A stretch of 64,000 bases of DNA from CAXBMB01 sp963976695 (GCA_963976695.1 CAXBMB010000007.1:1-64000), one strand, 5' to 3'; shown: positions 9,116-18,151, counted from the first letter of the stretch. Made by a program: numbers and translations. The notes: generated by a model from the sequence alone, not told the origin.

Positions 9116-9577
9116 ATGGCATTTTACGAAAGCGTGTTCATCGCACGCCAGGACATCTCGACCGCTCAGGTCGAGCAACTGGCCGACGAACTCACCGAGG
9201 TCTTGAAGACCGGCGGTGCGGAAGTCGCCAAGCGGGAAATGTGGGGTTTGAAAAGCCTGACTTACCGCATCAAAAAGAACCGCAAGGGTCACTACGTCCT
9301 CTTCAACGTCGAGGGTCCTTCCGATGCCATCATCGAATACGAGCGGATCATGCGCTTCAATGAAGACATCATTCGCTATATGACTGTGCGGGTCGACGCG
9401 CTCGATCCCGAGCCGTCCGCCATGATGCAGTCCAAGCAGGAACGCGGCGGCCGCAGCGGCCGTGGTCCACGCCACGATGGTTCCCGTCACGACGGTCCCC
9501 GCCATGATGGTCCGCGTGGAGATGGCCCCCGTGGAGATGGTCCCCGTCATGAAGGTTCCCGTGGAGGTGCACGATGA
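9116..9577 (+). CDS. rpsF: Ribosomal protein bS6 with repeat tail
   Basis: Component of the 30S platform, binding with bS18. The 153-residue protein has the bS6 fold (MAFYESVFIARQDIST, the GLKSLTYRIKKNRKGHYVLF strand, YERIMRFNEDIIRYMTVRV). The C-terminal roughly 40 residues are a low-complexity tail of pentapeptide repeats R-H/G-D-G-P/S encoded by 15-bp DNA repeats. The ATG at 9116 has AAGGAG about 10 nt upstream. It overlaps rpsR by 4 nt (ATGA), so the two are translationally coupled. Confidence 0.97.
   Translation: MAFYESVFIARQDISTAQVEQLADELTEVLKTGGAEVAKREMWGLKSLTYRIKKNRKGHYVLFNVEGPSDAIIEYERIMRFNEDIIRYMTVRVDALDPEPSAMMQSKQERGGRSGRGPRHDGSRHDGPRHDGPRGDGPRGDGPRHEGSRGGAR
9470..9559 (+). repeat. 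15-bp tandem repeat inside rpsF
   Basis: Six 15-bp units, starting CGCCACGATGGTTCC and then varying at wobble positions, encode the R-(H/G)-(D/E)-G-(P/S) repeats of the S6 tail. The reading frame is preserved in every unit, so gain or loss of a unit would lengthen or shorten the tail by five residues without a frameshift. Confidence 0.9.
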
Positions 9578-9831
9578 GCGTCCAGATCGTTAGCCGCGGC
9601 TCGACCCCGCGTCGTCCTTTCTTCCGTCGCCGCAAGTCCTGTCCTTTCTCCGGCGCAGATGCGCCGAAGATCGATCACAAGGACGTCCGGCTGTTGCAGC
9701 GTTTCATTTCCGAACGCGGCAAGATCGTTCCCAGCCGGATCACGGCTGTGTCCGCCAAGAAGCAGCGTGAGCTGGCGCGCGCCATCAAACGCTCCCGTTT
9801 CCTGGCGCTCTTGCCCTACGTCATCAAGTAA
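9574..9831 (+). CDS. rpsR: Ribosomal protein bS18
   Basis: Small-subunit protein that pairs with bS6. The 85 residues include RRPFFRRRKSCPFSG, DHKDVRLLQRFISERGKI(V)PSRITAVSAKKQRELARAIKRSR, and the FLALLPYV end, all canonical. It starts in a 4-nt overlap with rpsF and is followed by rplI after 17 nt. Confidence 0.98.
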   Translation: MSVQIVSRGSTPRRPFFRRRKSCPFSGADAPKIDHKDVRLLQRFISERGKIVPSRITAVSAKKQRELARAIKRSRFLALLPYVIK

Positions 9832-9848
9832 GCAGCGGGAGAAACATC

Positions 9849-10481
9849 ATGCAAATCATCCTGCTCGAGCGGATCGAAAAATTGGGCCAGATGGGTGACA
9901 TCGTCACCGTCAAGCCCGGTTTCGCCCGCAATTACCTGCTGCCGCAAAAGAAGGCCCTGCGCGCCAACAAGGCGAACATGGCCGTCTTTGAAAACCAGCG
10001 CGCCCAGTTGGAAGCTGAAAATCTGAAGCGTCGTGACGAAGCCGAGGCGGTTAGCGCCAAGGTCGACGGCCTTCGGATCATCATCATCCGTCAGGCTGGT
10101 GATTCCGGTCAGCTTTATGGTTCCGTTGCCTCGCGCGATGTGGCCGAGTCTGTTACCAAGGCCGGCACCAGCGTCGCGCGCAGCCAGATCGTTCTTGATC
10201 GCCCGATCAAGACCCTGGGCTTGCACGACATTCGCATCCGCCTGCACCCGGAAGTCACCGTCGGCATCGTGCTGAACGTGGCCCGGTCCGAGGCGGAAGC
10301 CGAACTGCAGGAAAGCGCGGGCCGCTTCGTGTCTGTCGAAGAACAGCAGAACGCCTCCGACGCCGCCGAAGCCGAGGCCTTGGTCGCGGCCGAAGTTGAA
10401 GCCGAAGCCGAAGCCGAATCCGCCGGGGCGAACGCCAACGCGGCTGACGACAGCGACGACGAAAAACAGACCGAAGCCTGA
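9849..10481 (+). CDS. rplI: Ribosomal protein bL9 with acidic tail
   Basis: Binds 23S rRNA at the base of the L1 stalk. The N-terminal domain (MQIILLERIEKLGQMGDIVTVKPGFARNYLLPQKKAL), the connecting helix and the C-terminal domain (SGQLYGSVASRDVA) are all present. At 210 residues it is about 50-60 longer than E. coli L9. The extra C-terminus is an Ala/Glu-rich acidic stretch (AEAEAESAGANANAADDSDDE), a common alphaproteobacterial extension. Last gene of the rpsF-rpsR-rplI operon, followed by a terminator. Confidence 0.97.
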   Translation: MQIILLERIEKLGQMGDIVTVKPGFARNYLLPQKKALRANKANMAVFENQRAQLEAENLKRRDEAEAVSAKVDGLRIIIIRQAGDSGQLYGSVASRDVAESVTKAGTSVARSQIVLDRPIKTLGLHDIRIRLHPEVTVGIVLNVARSEAEAELQESAGRFVSVEEQQNASDAAEAEALVAAEVEAEAEAESAGANANAADDSDDEKQTEA

Positions 10482-10512
10482 TCCTGATCAGGGTTTCACA
10501 ATCTGCGATAAG

Positions 10513-10545
10513 AACGGCGGCTCCTGCGGGGCCGCCGTTTTTTTT
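10513..10545 (+). terminator. Rho-independent terminator after rplI
   Basis: Perfect 9-bp stem AACGGCGGC/GCCGCCGTT around a 9-nt loop, followed directly by a run of eight or more T residues. It ends the ribosomal operon. Confidence 0.93.
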
Positions 10546-10661
10546 GTGGCCACGCCGCCGTTCAAGCGCCTCTCCTTTGCCGATTGGCGCGCGACTCTGC
10601 TGCTTGGTTGCGCCGATGCGCGTCGTCACCGCGTTTTCGCCTCCGAGGATCGAACCCACAG

Positions 10662-10738
10662 ATCAAACTCCGGGATCAAACTCCGGGATCAAACTCCGGG
10701 ATCAAACCCGTGGATCCAAGCCGGGAATCAAACCCGAG
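10662..10738. repeat. 13-bp tandem repeat upstream of cfa
   Basis: Three exact copies of ATCAAACTCCGGG (10662-10700) are followed by three degenerate ones (ATCAAACCCGTGG, ATCCAAGCCGGG, AATCAAACCCGAG). It lies in the 396-nt gap between rplI and the methyltransferase. No gene is supported in that gap; the rest holds the rplI terminator and presumably the promoter for the downstream gene. Confidence 0.85.
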
Positions 10739-10877
10739 CAGCGCCACCGACCAAAAATGTCCCGCCTCGCCCTCTTGATTTCATCAATTCTTTGCCCGAC
10801 TATCCCAACTGTTGACGATTGTGGGACAGCGCAAAAAACACTTTGAGTGCGTACTGATTGTGGAGGGCAAAGTGGTG

Positions 10878-12116
10878 ATGTCTTTTCTCAACTTGATGAA
10901 AAAGATAACAACGCAGGATTGTTTGAAAATCATCGACGCGACGGGTCGGGCCACCGTTTGCGGCCAAGGCGAGCCCAGTTGCACGATTCGCCTTCACAAG
11001 AAGCGGCTCAACTGGCTGCTGCTTTACAAATCGTCGGTTACCTTCGCCGAAGCCTATATGAATGGCGACATAACCATCGAAAAGGGCGATTTGCGCGACC
11101 TGATGGCCTTCATCGCCAAGAACTACAACAACCTCGCCAGCTTGCGAATTTTCCGGGTTCTCGATTGGCTGACCTCGCCAACCCGTTACTTCAGACAGGC
11201 CAATCCCCTGGGCAGGGCCAAACGCAATGTCGCCCACCACTACGACCTGTCGGGGGAGCTTTTTGATCTTTTTCTCGACAAAGACCGTCAGTATTCCTGC
11301 GCTTACTTTGCCGAGGGGCTGCCGAAAGACGATCTGGAACGGGCGCAAACGGCAAAAAAGGCGCACTTGGCGGCCAAGCTCAACCTCAACAAACCCGGCC
11401 TTGAGATTTTGGACATTGGCTCGGGCTGGGGGGGCTTGGGGCTCTATCTGGCCGGGCAGACCCAATGCCGCGTCGAGGGCATTACCCTATCGATGGAGCA
11501 GCTCAAGGTCAGCAACGCCCGCGCCCGCGAAAGCGGGCTGGAAAAAAATTGCACCTTTGAACTGAAGGACTACCGGACGGTAAACAAACGCTACGATCGA
11601 ATTATCTCGGTGGGCATGTTCGAGCATGTAGGGCGCGCCAGGTATCAGGCGTTTTTCGACAAGTCCCGCGATCTGCTCAAGGACGACGGCGTGATGGTGT
11701 TGCATACCATCGCGCGCTTCGATCCACCGGGTCCGGTTAACGCCTTTATTCGCAAATACATTTTCCCCGGCGGCGACATTCCCTCGCTGTCGGAAATGAT
11801 GGTGGCCATCGAGCGCGCCGGTCTCTACGTTACCGACATCGAAGTCCTGCGACTGCACTATGCCCATACGCTCGAGCTTTGGTATCAACGCTTTCACGCC
11901 AACCGCGACAAGGCAAAGGCGCTTTACGACGAGCGTTTCTGCCGCCTATGGGAGCTCTATTTGGCGGCCAGCGAGATGCAATTTCGCTACGGTGATCTGA
12001 ATAATTTGCAGCTCCAGATCACACGCTCTATTAACGCCCTTCCGATCACGCGGGATTATCTGGGCCGAGAGGAAAGCAAACTGATGAAACCGAGCCGACG
12101 GACTGCGGCGGAGTAA
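10878..12116 (+). CDS. Cyclopropane-fatty-acyl-phospholipid synthase family protein (copy 1)
   Basis: SAM-dependent methyltransferase of the Cfa/CmaS family, expected to act on unsaturated phospholipid acyl chains at the membrane. The 412-residue protein has the N-terminal lipid-binding domain, the conserved RNVAHHYDLSGELFDLFLDKDRQYSCAYF segment, the SAM loop EILDIGSGWGGLGLYLA, a catalytic-core YDRIISVGMFEHVG, and FIRKYIFPGGDIPSLSEM. The ATG at 10878 is preceded by GGAGG; an upstream start at 10812 is less likely. A second homologue is at 43795-45039. The two may differ in substrate (cyclopropanation against other methyl transfers); sequence alone does not decide this. Confidence 0.88.
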   Translation: MSFLNLMKKITTQDCLKIIDATGRATVCGQGEPSCTIRLHKKRLNWLLLYKSSVTFAEAYMNGDITIEKGDLRDLMAFIAKNYNNLASLRIFRVLDWLTSPTRYFRQANPLGRAKRNVAHHYDLSGELFDLFLDKDRQYSCAYFAEGLPKDDLERAQTAKKAHLAAKLNLNKPGLEILDIGSGWGGLGLYLAGQTQCRVEGITLSMEQLKVSNARARESGLEKNCTFELKDYRTVNKRYDRIISVGMFEHVGRARYQAFFDKSRDLLKDDGVMVLHTIARFDPPGPVNAFIRKYIFPGGDIPSLSEMMVAIERAGLYVTDIEVLRLHYAHTLELWYQRFHANRDKAKALYDERFCRLWELYLAASEMQFRYGDLNNLQLQITRSINALPITRDYLGREESKLMKPSRRTAAE

Positions 12117-12310
12117 TATTTTCATAAATCCGGAAAGATCTGGCTTCGCAGCCCGGTCTCACGTCCTCTTCGCGCCGCACGCAAGGGCGCCGGTTGGGGC
12201 CTTGCTTGCCGCCTGATGCGCCTGGCTGGTGTTTTTGGTCGGCATCGTTGACCGATCGGCGCGGGCAAGCGACATCTATCTCCTTTCAAGCAGAACTGAT
12301 ACCTTGGCAA

Positions 12311-13834
12311 ATGGCTCTAGACACCGACTTCCCCGCTGATCTCTCTTCGCTTCAGGATGACAGCAGCAACCTGCGCTCCCCTCCCGCCAACCTGGAGGCC
12401 GAGCAGGCTTTGCTGGCGGCGATCCTCGCGAACAACTACGCGATGGAAAAGGTCAACGAGTTCCTTGAGGCCGATCACTTCGCCGACCCGGTGCACGCCC
12501 GGATTTTCGAAGCCTGCGACAAGCTGATCGGCCGCGGCCAACTGGCCACCGCGATCACCTTGAAGAACCTGTTTGATCAAGACGGCGACCTGGAAGATAT
12601 CGGCGGCGCCCACTATCTGGCTCAGTTGCAGGGCACCTACGTCAATATCATCGACGTGCGCCACTATGGCGAGATCATTCACGACCTGTTCCTGCGCCGG
12701 CAACTCATCAACCTGGGCGAAGACGTGGTCAACGAGGCTTTCCAGTTTGACCTGGATATCCCGGCGACCGACCAAATCGAAGGCGCCGAGCAAAAGCTGT
12801 ACCGCCTGGCCGAAAGCGGCAACACCGGCGGCGACTTCAAGACCTTCAAGCAGGCGCTGACCTCGGCGGTGGAAACCGCCGAAATGGCCTACAAACGCGA
12901 TGGCGGCCTGGCCGGCGTGGCCACCTCCCTGGGCGATCTCGACCGAATGATCGGCGGGCTTCACAAATCGGACTTGATCATCCTGGCGGGGCGCCCCTCG
13001 ATGGGGAAAACCGCATTGGCGACCAATATCGCCTTCAACGTCACCAAGGAAAAACGCCAGGAGCGCGCCCCCGACGGCACCACCATAGAGGAACCTGAAA
13101 CGGTCGCCTTCTTCTCATTGGAAATGTCCGCGGAGCAGTTGGCCGGGCGTATTCTGGCTGAACAGTCGGGCATCCGCTCCGACGCGATCCGCAAGGGTGA
13201 AATGGATCAGGAGCAGTTCGATCAGCTTTTCCAAGCCAGCCGCGAACTGGAAGCGCTGCGGCTGTTTATCGACGACACGCCGAGCATCACCATCCCGGCC
13301 ATGCGCACCCGCTGCCGCCGCTTGAAGCGGCAGCACGGCCTTAGTCTGGTGGTGGTGGACTACCTGCAGCTGATGACCACCCCGGCCAGCAGCCGCAGCG
13401 ACAGCCGCGTTCAGGAAGTGTCCGAAATCACCCGCGGCCTAAAGGGAATTGCCAAGGAACTGGATGTCCCGGTGATCGCCCTTTCCCAGCTCAGCCGCGC
13501 GGTGGAGTCCCGCGAAGACAAGCGGCCCATGCTGTCTGATTTGCGCGAATCGGGGTCGATTGAGCAGGACGCCGACATGGTCTGGTTCGTGTTCCGCGAA
13601 CAGTACTATGTCGAGCGCGCCGAGCCACTGCGCAAGGACAACGAGACCAGCGATTCCTACGACCAACGCCATGCGGCCTGGCAACAACGTTGCGAAGAAG
13701 TCTTTGGTCTGGCCGAAGTCATTCTCGCCAAACAGCGGCACGGCCCGATCGGCTCGATAAAACTGCTGTTCGACGGCAACACCACCCGGTTCAGCAGCTA
13801 TGCCGACCCGCACCGCTATCCAAGCGAACACTAA
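12311..13834 (+). CDS. dnaB: Replicative DNA helicase DnaB
   Basis: Hexameric 5'-3' helicase of the replisome. The 507-residue protein has the N-terminal DnaB domain (PPANLEAEQALLAAILANN) and the RecA-like C-domain with Walker A GRPSMGKTALATNIA, Walker B LVVVDYLQLM, the FSLEMSAEQL motif, LSQLSRAVESREDKRPMLSDLRESGSIEQDAD and the terminal KQRHGPIGSIKLLFD. The ATG at 12311 (MALDTDFPADLSS) fits family starts; an in-frame GTG/ATG at 12194 adds 39 unsupported residues. It is followed after about 100 nt by alr, a classic dnaB-alr order. Confidence 0.96.
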   Translation: MALDTDFPADLSSLQDDSSNLRSPPANLEAEQALLAAILANNYAMEKVNEFLEADHFADPVHARIFEACDKLIGRGQLATAITLKNLFDQDGDLEDIGGAHYLAQLQGTYVNIIDVRHYGEIIHDLFLRRQLINLGEDVVNEAFQFDLDIPATDQIEGAEQKLYRLAESGNTGGDFKTFKQALTSAVETAEMAYKRDGGLAGVATSLGDLDRMIGGLHKSDLIILAGRPSMGKTALATNIAFNVTKEKRQERAPDGTTIEEPETVAFFSLEMSAEQLAGRILAEQSGIRSDAIRKGEMDQEQFDQLFQASRELEALRLFIDDTPSITIPAMRTRCRRLKRQHGLSLVVVDYLQLMTTPASSRSDSRVQEVSEITRGLKGIAKELDVPVIALSQLSRAVESREDKRPMLSDLRESGSIEQDADMVWFVFREQYYVERAEPLRKDNETSDSYDQRHAAWQQRCEEVFGLAEVILAKQRHGPIGSIKLLFDGNTTRFSSYADPHRYPSEH

Positions 13835-13938
13835 GCGGCAGCCCCGCAACCCGTCCCAAGTTCCTTCTCCTGCGCCACCCCACCTGCTTCGCCAGGTTCC
13901 AACGCGGCCCGCCCATCCATCAAGCCCTCAAGGTGTCC

Positions 13939-15108
13939 ATGACGACCCAGCCGCCCCGCCCTTGCGCGCCACAACAACCGGCCCCTCGACGGTTCGGGTC
14001 GGCCGCCGATATCTCACCGCAGGCCGCCAACGCCCACCTGACCATCGACCTGCGAGCGCTGAAGGCCAACTATCGCCGGCTCTGCGCCGAACTGCGGACC
14101 GTTGCCTGCGCCGCCGTGGTGAAGGCCGACGGCTACGGCCTGGGTTTGGAAAGGGTCGGCCCGGCGCTGGCCGACGCCGGCGCGACGAGCTTTTTTGTCG
14201 CCCAGCTGAGCGAAGCGCTGCGGCTGCGCGAGGTGGTGCCCGATCAGAAAATTCTGGTTTTGGGCGGCCTGATGGCCGGCGCCGAGGCAACCTATCTTCA
14301 ACACCGAATCCAGCCGGTGCTGAACTCGCTCGATGACATCGACCGCTACCGCTTGCTCGCCGAACAGACCGGACGACCGCTGCCGGCCGCCTTGCAGTTG
14401 GACAGCGGCATGTCCCGACTGGGCCTGCCGCCGCAGGAGCTGGCAGCGCTGGTCGCCGACAGCGCGCGACTGCGCGGCGTGCGGATCGAGCTGATGCTGA
14501 GCCATCTGGCGTGCGCCGACGAGCCGAACCACCCCTTGAATGCGCGCCAGCTCGAGACGTTTCGGCAGGCCAGAGCCCAATTGCCGCTGGGCCAAGCCTC
14601 GCTCGCCAATTCCTCGGGTATTTTCCTCGGACCGGCCTATCACTTCGACCTGGGGCGGCCCGGTGTTGCGCTCTACGGCGCCAACCCGACGCCGGGAAGC
14701 CCCAATCCCATGAGCCAAGTTGTTCGGCTGCAAGGAAAAATCCTTCAAACCCGCGAGATTGACGCTGGTCAATGTGTTGGCTATGGTGCCGCCTTCATCA
14801 GTCAGCGGCGGCGCCGCATCGCCACCGTCGGCGTGGGCTACGCGGACGGCTATCTCAGGTCCCTGTCCGATCGGGGTCAGGCTTGGTTGGGCGACTGTCC
14901 CCTTCCCCTGGTGGGGCGGGTATCCATGGACCTTATTACCTTGGACGTGACCGCGCTCTCGGCGGAGCAGGCGCGCCCCGGGGCCCTTGTGGACTTGCTT
15001 GGCCCCAAAGAAGGCGTCGATGAGGTGGCGGCGAAAGCGGGAACCATCAGCTACGAAATTCTGACGTCGCTCGGGCAGCGATACCACCGCCTCTATTTGG
15101 ACAACTAA
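13939..15108 (+). CDS. alr: Alanine racemase
   Basis: PLP enzyme making D-alanine for peptidoglycan. The 389-residue product has the PLP-lysine motif AAVVKADGYGLG, the substrate-side segment SGMSRLGLPPQEL, the catalytic-Tyr region CVGYGAAF with RIATVGVGYADGYLRSL, and GRVSMDLITLDVT. The ATG at 13939 lies between dnaB and the first conserved residues; an earlier start overlapping dnaB was rejected. The stop is 2 nt before mlaE, so the two are likely co-transcribed. Confidence 0.94.
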   Translation: MTTQPPRPCAPQQPAPRRFGSAADISPQAANAHLTIDLRALKANYRRLCAELRTVACAAVVKADGYGLGLERVGPALADAGATSFFVAQLSEALRLREVVPDQKILVLGGLMAGAEATYLQHRIQPVLNSLDDIDRYRLLAEQTGRPLPAALQLDSGMSRLGLPPQELAALVADSARLRGVRIELMLSHLACADEPNHPLNARQLETFRQARAQLPLGQASLANSSGIFLGPAYHFDLGRPGVALYGANPTPGSPNPMSQVVRLQGKILQTREIDAGQCVGYGAAFISQRRRRIATVGVGYADGYLRSLSDRGQAWLGDCPLPLVGRVSMDLITLDVTALSAEQARPGALVDLLGPKEGVDEVAAKAGTISYEILTSLGQRYHRLYLDN

Positions 15109-15110
15109 GC

Positions 15111-15887
15111 GTGATTTCCATTCTCAGCCCGCTGGGGCGCACACTTTTGGCTTTTCTGGCGACGATCGGGCGCTTGTCCCTCTTCACCGGAGAGGCAATC
15201 TCCCAGGGGCTGCGCCCGCCTTTCTATCCGCGCATCCTGCTGCGCCAGATGATCGAAATCGGCTACTATTCCCTACCCGTCGTCGGCTTGACGGCGATTT
15301 TCACCGGCATGGTCCTGGCGCTGCAAAGTTACACCGGCTTCTCGGATTTCGGCGCGGAAAAGGCCATCCCCCAGGTGGTGGTCTGGTCGATAACCCGCGA
15401 ATTGGGTCCGGTGCTGGCCGGCTTGATGGTGGCGGGCCGGATTGGCGCGGCCATGGCGGCCGAACTGGGAACCATGCGGGTAACCGAACAGATCGACGCC
15501 CTGGCCACGCTCGCCACCAATCCTTTCAAGTACCTCATCGCGCCCAGGCTGTTGGCCGGGTTGCTGATGTTGCCGCTGCTGGTGCTGGTGGCCGACGCCA
15601 TCGGTATCTTTGGCGGGTATCTGGTCGCCTCGCTGAAGCTGGGTCTCAACCCCACCACCTATATTCTCAACAGCATTGATGCGCTGGAGTGGGATGGGGT
15701 GGTGTCAGGCCTGGTCAAGGCGGCGGTGTTCGGTTTCCTCATCGCGCTTATGGGCTGCTACCAGGGCTTCAACAGCCGCGGCGGCGCACAGGGCGTGGGC
15801 ACGGCCACCACCAATGCGGTGGTTTCCTCCGCCATTCTGATTCTTTCCTTTGACTACTTCATTACGGAGCTGTTTTTCCTGCGATGA
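15111..15887 (+). CDS. mlaE: MlaE-type lipid ABC transporter permease
   Basis: Inner-membrane permease (DUF140/MlaE family) of the system that moves phospholipids between inner and outer membrane. The 258 residues contain about five to six hydrophobic segments and the conserved VVWSITRELGPVLAGLMVAGRIGAAMAAELGTMRVTEQIDAL signature. It starts at a GTG 2 nt after the alr stop and overlaps mlaF by 4 nt. No mlaD, mlaC or mlaB follows, so the remaining components would have to be encoded elsewhere. Confidence 0.92.
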   Translation: MISILSPLGRTLLAFLATIGRLSLFTGEAISQGLRPPFYPRILLRQMIEIGYYSLPVVGLTAIFTGMVLALQSYTGFSDFGAEKAIPQVVVWSITRELGPVLAGLMVAGRIGAAMAAELGTMRVTEQIDALATLATNPFKYLIAPRLLAGLLMLPLLVLVADAIGIFGGYLVASLKLGLNPTTYILNSIDALEWDGVVSGLVKAAVFGFLIALMGCYQGFNSRGGAQGVGTATTNAVVSSAILILSFDYFITELFFLR

Positions 15888-16675
15888 CCCCGGCAGCTCA
15901 AACCCAGCCCAAAATTCGCATCCGTGGTCTGCACAAGGCCTTCGGGCAAAACGTGGTTCTCGACGGTATCGACCTGGAGATTTTCAAAGGTGAATCCCTG
16001 GTGGTGATCGGGGGATCGGGCACCGGAAAATCTGTGCTGTTGAAATGCATCCTCGGACTGCTAAAGCCCGATTCCGGCTCGATTGAGATTGATGGCGAGA
16101 ACATCGTTACCATGAATCGAGGCAAGCTGGACAAAGTGCGCGCGAAAGTCGGCATGCTGTTCCAGGGCGCGGCGCTGTTCGATTCCCTGCCGGTTTGGGA
16201 AAACGTCGCTTTCGGACTGATCCAAGGCCAGGGCATGAACCGCAACAAGGCCCGGGCCATCGCCATGCAACGGCTGGCGGACGTCGGCTTGGAAGAATCA
16301 ATCGCCGATCTGTCCCCCGACGAGCTTTCCGGCGGCATGCGCAAGCGCGTCGGGTTGGCCCGCGCCATCGCCACCAAACCGGAAATTCTTTTCTTTGACG
16401 AGCCGACCACCGGGCTGGACCCGATAATGGGCGCGGTCATCGACAAGCTGATCTCGAAATGTATCTGGGGCCTGGGCGCGACCGGCATCACCATCACCCA
16501 CGACATGGCCTCGGCGCGGCGCATTTCCGATCGAATGGCCATGCTCTACAAAGGCCGGATTATTTGGGACGGCAAGAGCAGCGAGATGGAGCGGTCGGGC
16601 AACGCCTACGTGGATCAATTCATCAAGGGTGACTCAGAAGGCCCGATCGATCTGCCTTTGCAGGACCACTTTTGA
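15884..16675 (+). CDS. mlaF: MlaF-type lipid ABC transporter ATPase
   Basis: Cytosolic ATPase partner of MlaE. The 263-residue protein has Walker A GGSGTGKSVLLKCI, the Q-loop VGMLFQGAALFDSL, the ABC signature LSGGMRKRVGLARAIA, Walker B ILFFDEPTTGLDP, and the switch His in ITITHDM. The GGMRKRV form of the signature is typical of MlaF. The start overlaps the mlaE stop (ATGA). Transcription probably begins upstream of alr or dnaB. Confidence 0.93.
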   Translation: MTPAAQTQPKIRIRGLHKAFGQNVVLDGIDLEIFKGESLVVIGGSGTGKSVLLKCILGLLKPDSGSIEIDGENIVTMNRGKLDKVRAKVGMLFQGAALFDSLPVWENVAFGLIQGQGMNRNKARAIAMQRLADVGLEESIADLSPDELSGGMRKRVGLARAIATKPEILFFDEPTTGLDPIMGAVIDKLISKCIWGLGATGITITHDMASARRISDRMAMLYKGRIIWDGKSSEMERSGNAYVDQFIKGDSEGPIDLPLQDHF

Positions 16676-16735
16676 GCCTTAGCTTTCCAACCGTCTTCTT
16701 CGTGACGCCGACAACAACTTGCGGGGATCCGCGCC

Positions 16736-18151
16736 GTGGCTAAATCCCAAGCCCACTATGTGTGCCAGTCCTGCGGGGCCAGTTATCCCAAGTGGAACGG
16801 CCGCTGCGAGAACTGCGGCGAATGGAACAGCCTGCAGGAAGAGGCAAGAACCTCCACGCCCGGCGGCATGAAGGTCAAGGGCAACGCCAACAGCAGCGGA
16901 CAGCAGATCGCCTTCGTCGGCTTGGAAGGACAGACCAGCAAGACCGACCGCCGGGTAACGCGAATCGCGGAATTTGACCGCGTGACCGGCGGCGGCCTGG
17001 TGCCGGGCTCGGCCGTATTGGTCGGCGGCGATCCTGGCATCGGCAAGTCGACCTTGCTGCTGCAAGCCGTGGCCGCCTTGGCGCGCAACGGCGCGGCCTG
17101 CGCCTATATCTCGGGCGAAGAGGCGGTTGACCAGGTGCGGCTGCGGGCCGCACGCCTGGGACTGGCGGCGGCCGACGTGCTGCTGGCCTCGGCCACCTCG
17201 GTGCGCGACCTGGTGGCGACCCTGGACCGCGCCGACGCCCCGCCGGTGGTGGTCATCGACTCGATTCAAACCATGTATGTGGACAATCTGGAATCCGCGC
17301 CCGGAACGGTGGCCCAGGTGCGCGCCAGCGCCCACGAGTTGATTCGCGTGGCAAAGCAGCGGGGCTTTTGTCTGCTGCTGGTCGGCCACGTCACCAAGGA
17401 GGGAGCGCTGGCCGGCCCCAAGGTGCTGGAACATATGGTCGACGCGGTCTTGACCTTTGAGGGGGAGCGCGGCCACCAGTTTCGAATTTTGCGCGCCGTC
17501 AAGAACCGGTTTGGCGCAACCGACGAGATCGGGGTCTTTGAGATGACCGACGGCGGCCTGACCGAGGTGGCCAACCCTTCGGCGCTGTTTCTGGCCGACC
17601 ATAACGGTGAGGTATCCGGCGCGTCGGTCTTTGCCGGCGTGGAGGGGACCCGTCCGGTGCTGGTGGAAATCCAGGCGCTGGTCAGCCCCTCGCCGCTTGG
17701 CACCCCGCGCCGCGCCGTGATCGGCTGGGATTCGGGACGCCTGGCCATGGTGCTGGCGGTCTTGGAAGCGCGCTGCGGCGTGTCGCTGGCGGGCAAGGAC
17801 GTTTATCTCAACGTGGCCGGGGGGTTGCGCATTTCCGAGCCGGCGGCGGACCTGGCGGTCGCCGCCGCGCTGATCTCGGCGGCCTGCGACCGGCCGGTGC
17901 CCGACCATTCGGTGCTGTTCGGCGAAATCGGTCTGTCGGGGGAAATTCGCGCCGTCAGTCAAGGCGATCAACGCTTGAAGGAAGCCTCCAAGTTGGGTTT
18001 CAAGCACGCCTTTGTTCCGGTAAACCGCAGCAAGAAAGCCAGATTGAACGGCAAGTTGACGCTCCAGGAAGTGGCCCACCTGCAGGACCTGGTGGCTTCC
18101 ATCGCCGCCGGCGGGGCCCGCGATCGGTTACAACCGGAGCCAAGCCAATAA
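16736..18151 (+). CDS. radA: DNA repair protein RadA
   Basis: Branch-migration helicase acting with RecA in recombination. The 471-residue protein has an N-terminal zinc finger (C10, C13, C24, C27), Walker A GGDPGIGKSTLLLQ, the family-specific KNRFGATDEIGVFEM, and a C-terminal Lon-protease-like domain with the RISEPAADLAVAAAL segment. It starts at GTG (16736), 60 nt after mlaF. Confidence 0.96.
   Translation: MAKSQAHYVCQSCGASYPKWNGRCENCGEWNSLQEEARTSTPGGMKVKGNANSSGQQIAFVGLEGQTSKTDRRVTRIAEFDRVTGGGLVPGSAVLVGGDPGIGKSTLLLQAVAALARNGAACAYISGEEAVDQVRLRAARLGLAAADVLLASATSVRDLVATLDRADAPPVVVIDSIQTMYVDNLESAPGTVAQVRASAHELIRVAKQRGFCLLLVGHVTKEGALAGPKVLEHMVDAVLTFEGERGHQFRILRAVKNRFGATDEIGVFEMTDGGLTEVANPSALFLADHNGEVSGASVFAGVEGTRPVLVEIQALVSPSPLGTPRRAVIGWDSGRLAMVLAVLEARCGVSLAGKDVYLNVAGGLRISEPAADLAVAAALISAACDRPVPDHSVLFGEIGLSGEIRAVSQGDQRLKEASKLGFKHAFVPVNRSKKARLNGKLTLQEVAHLQDLVASIAAGGARDRLQPEPSQ

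Noticed and set aside
10662..10738. Short regular repeats that could suggest a CRISPR array
   Set aside because: Units are 13 bp and directly abutting without spacers, and no cas genes are nearby.
16679..18079. A 466-residue frame antisense to radA
   Set aside because: Shadow of the radA codon pattern; it has no recognisable domain.
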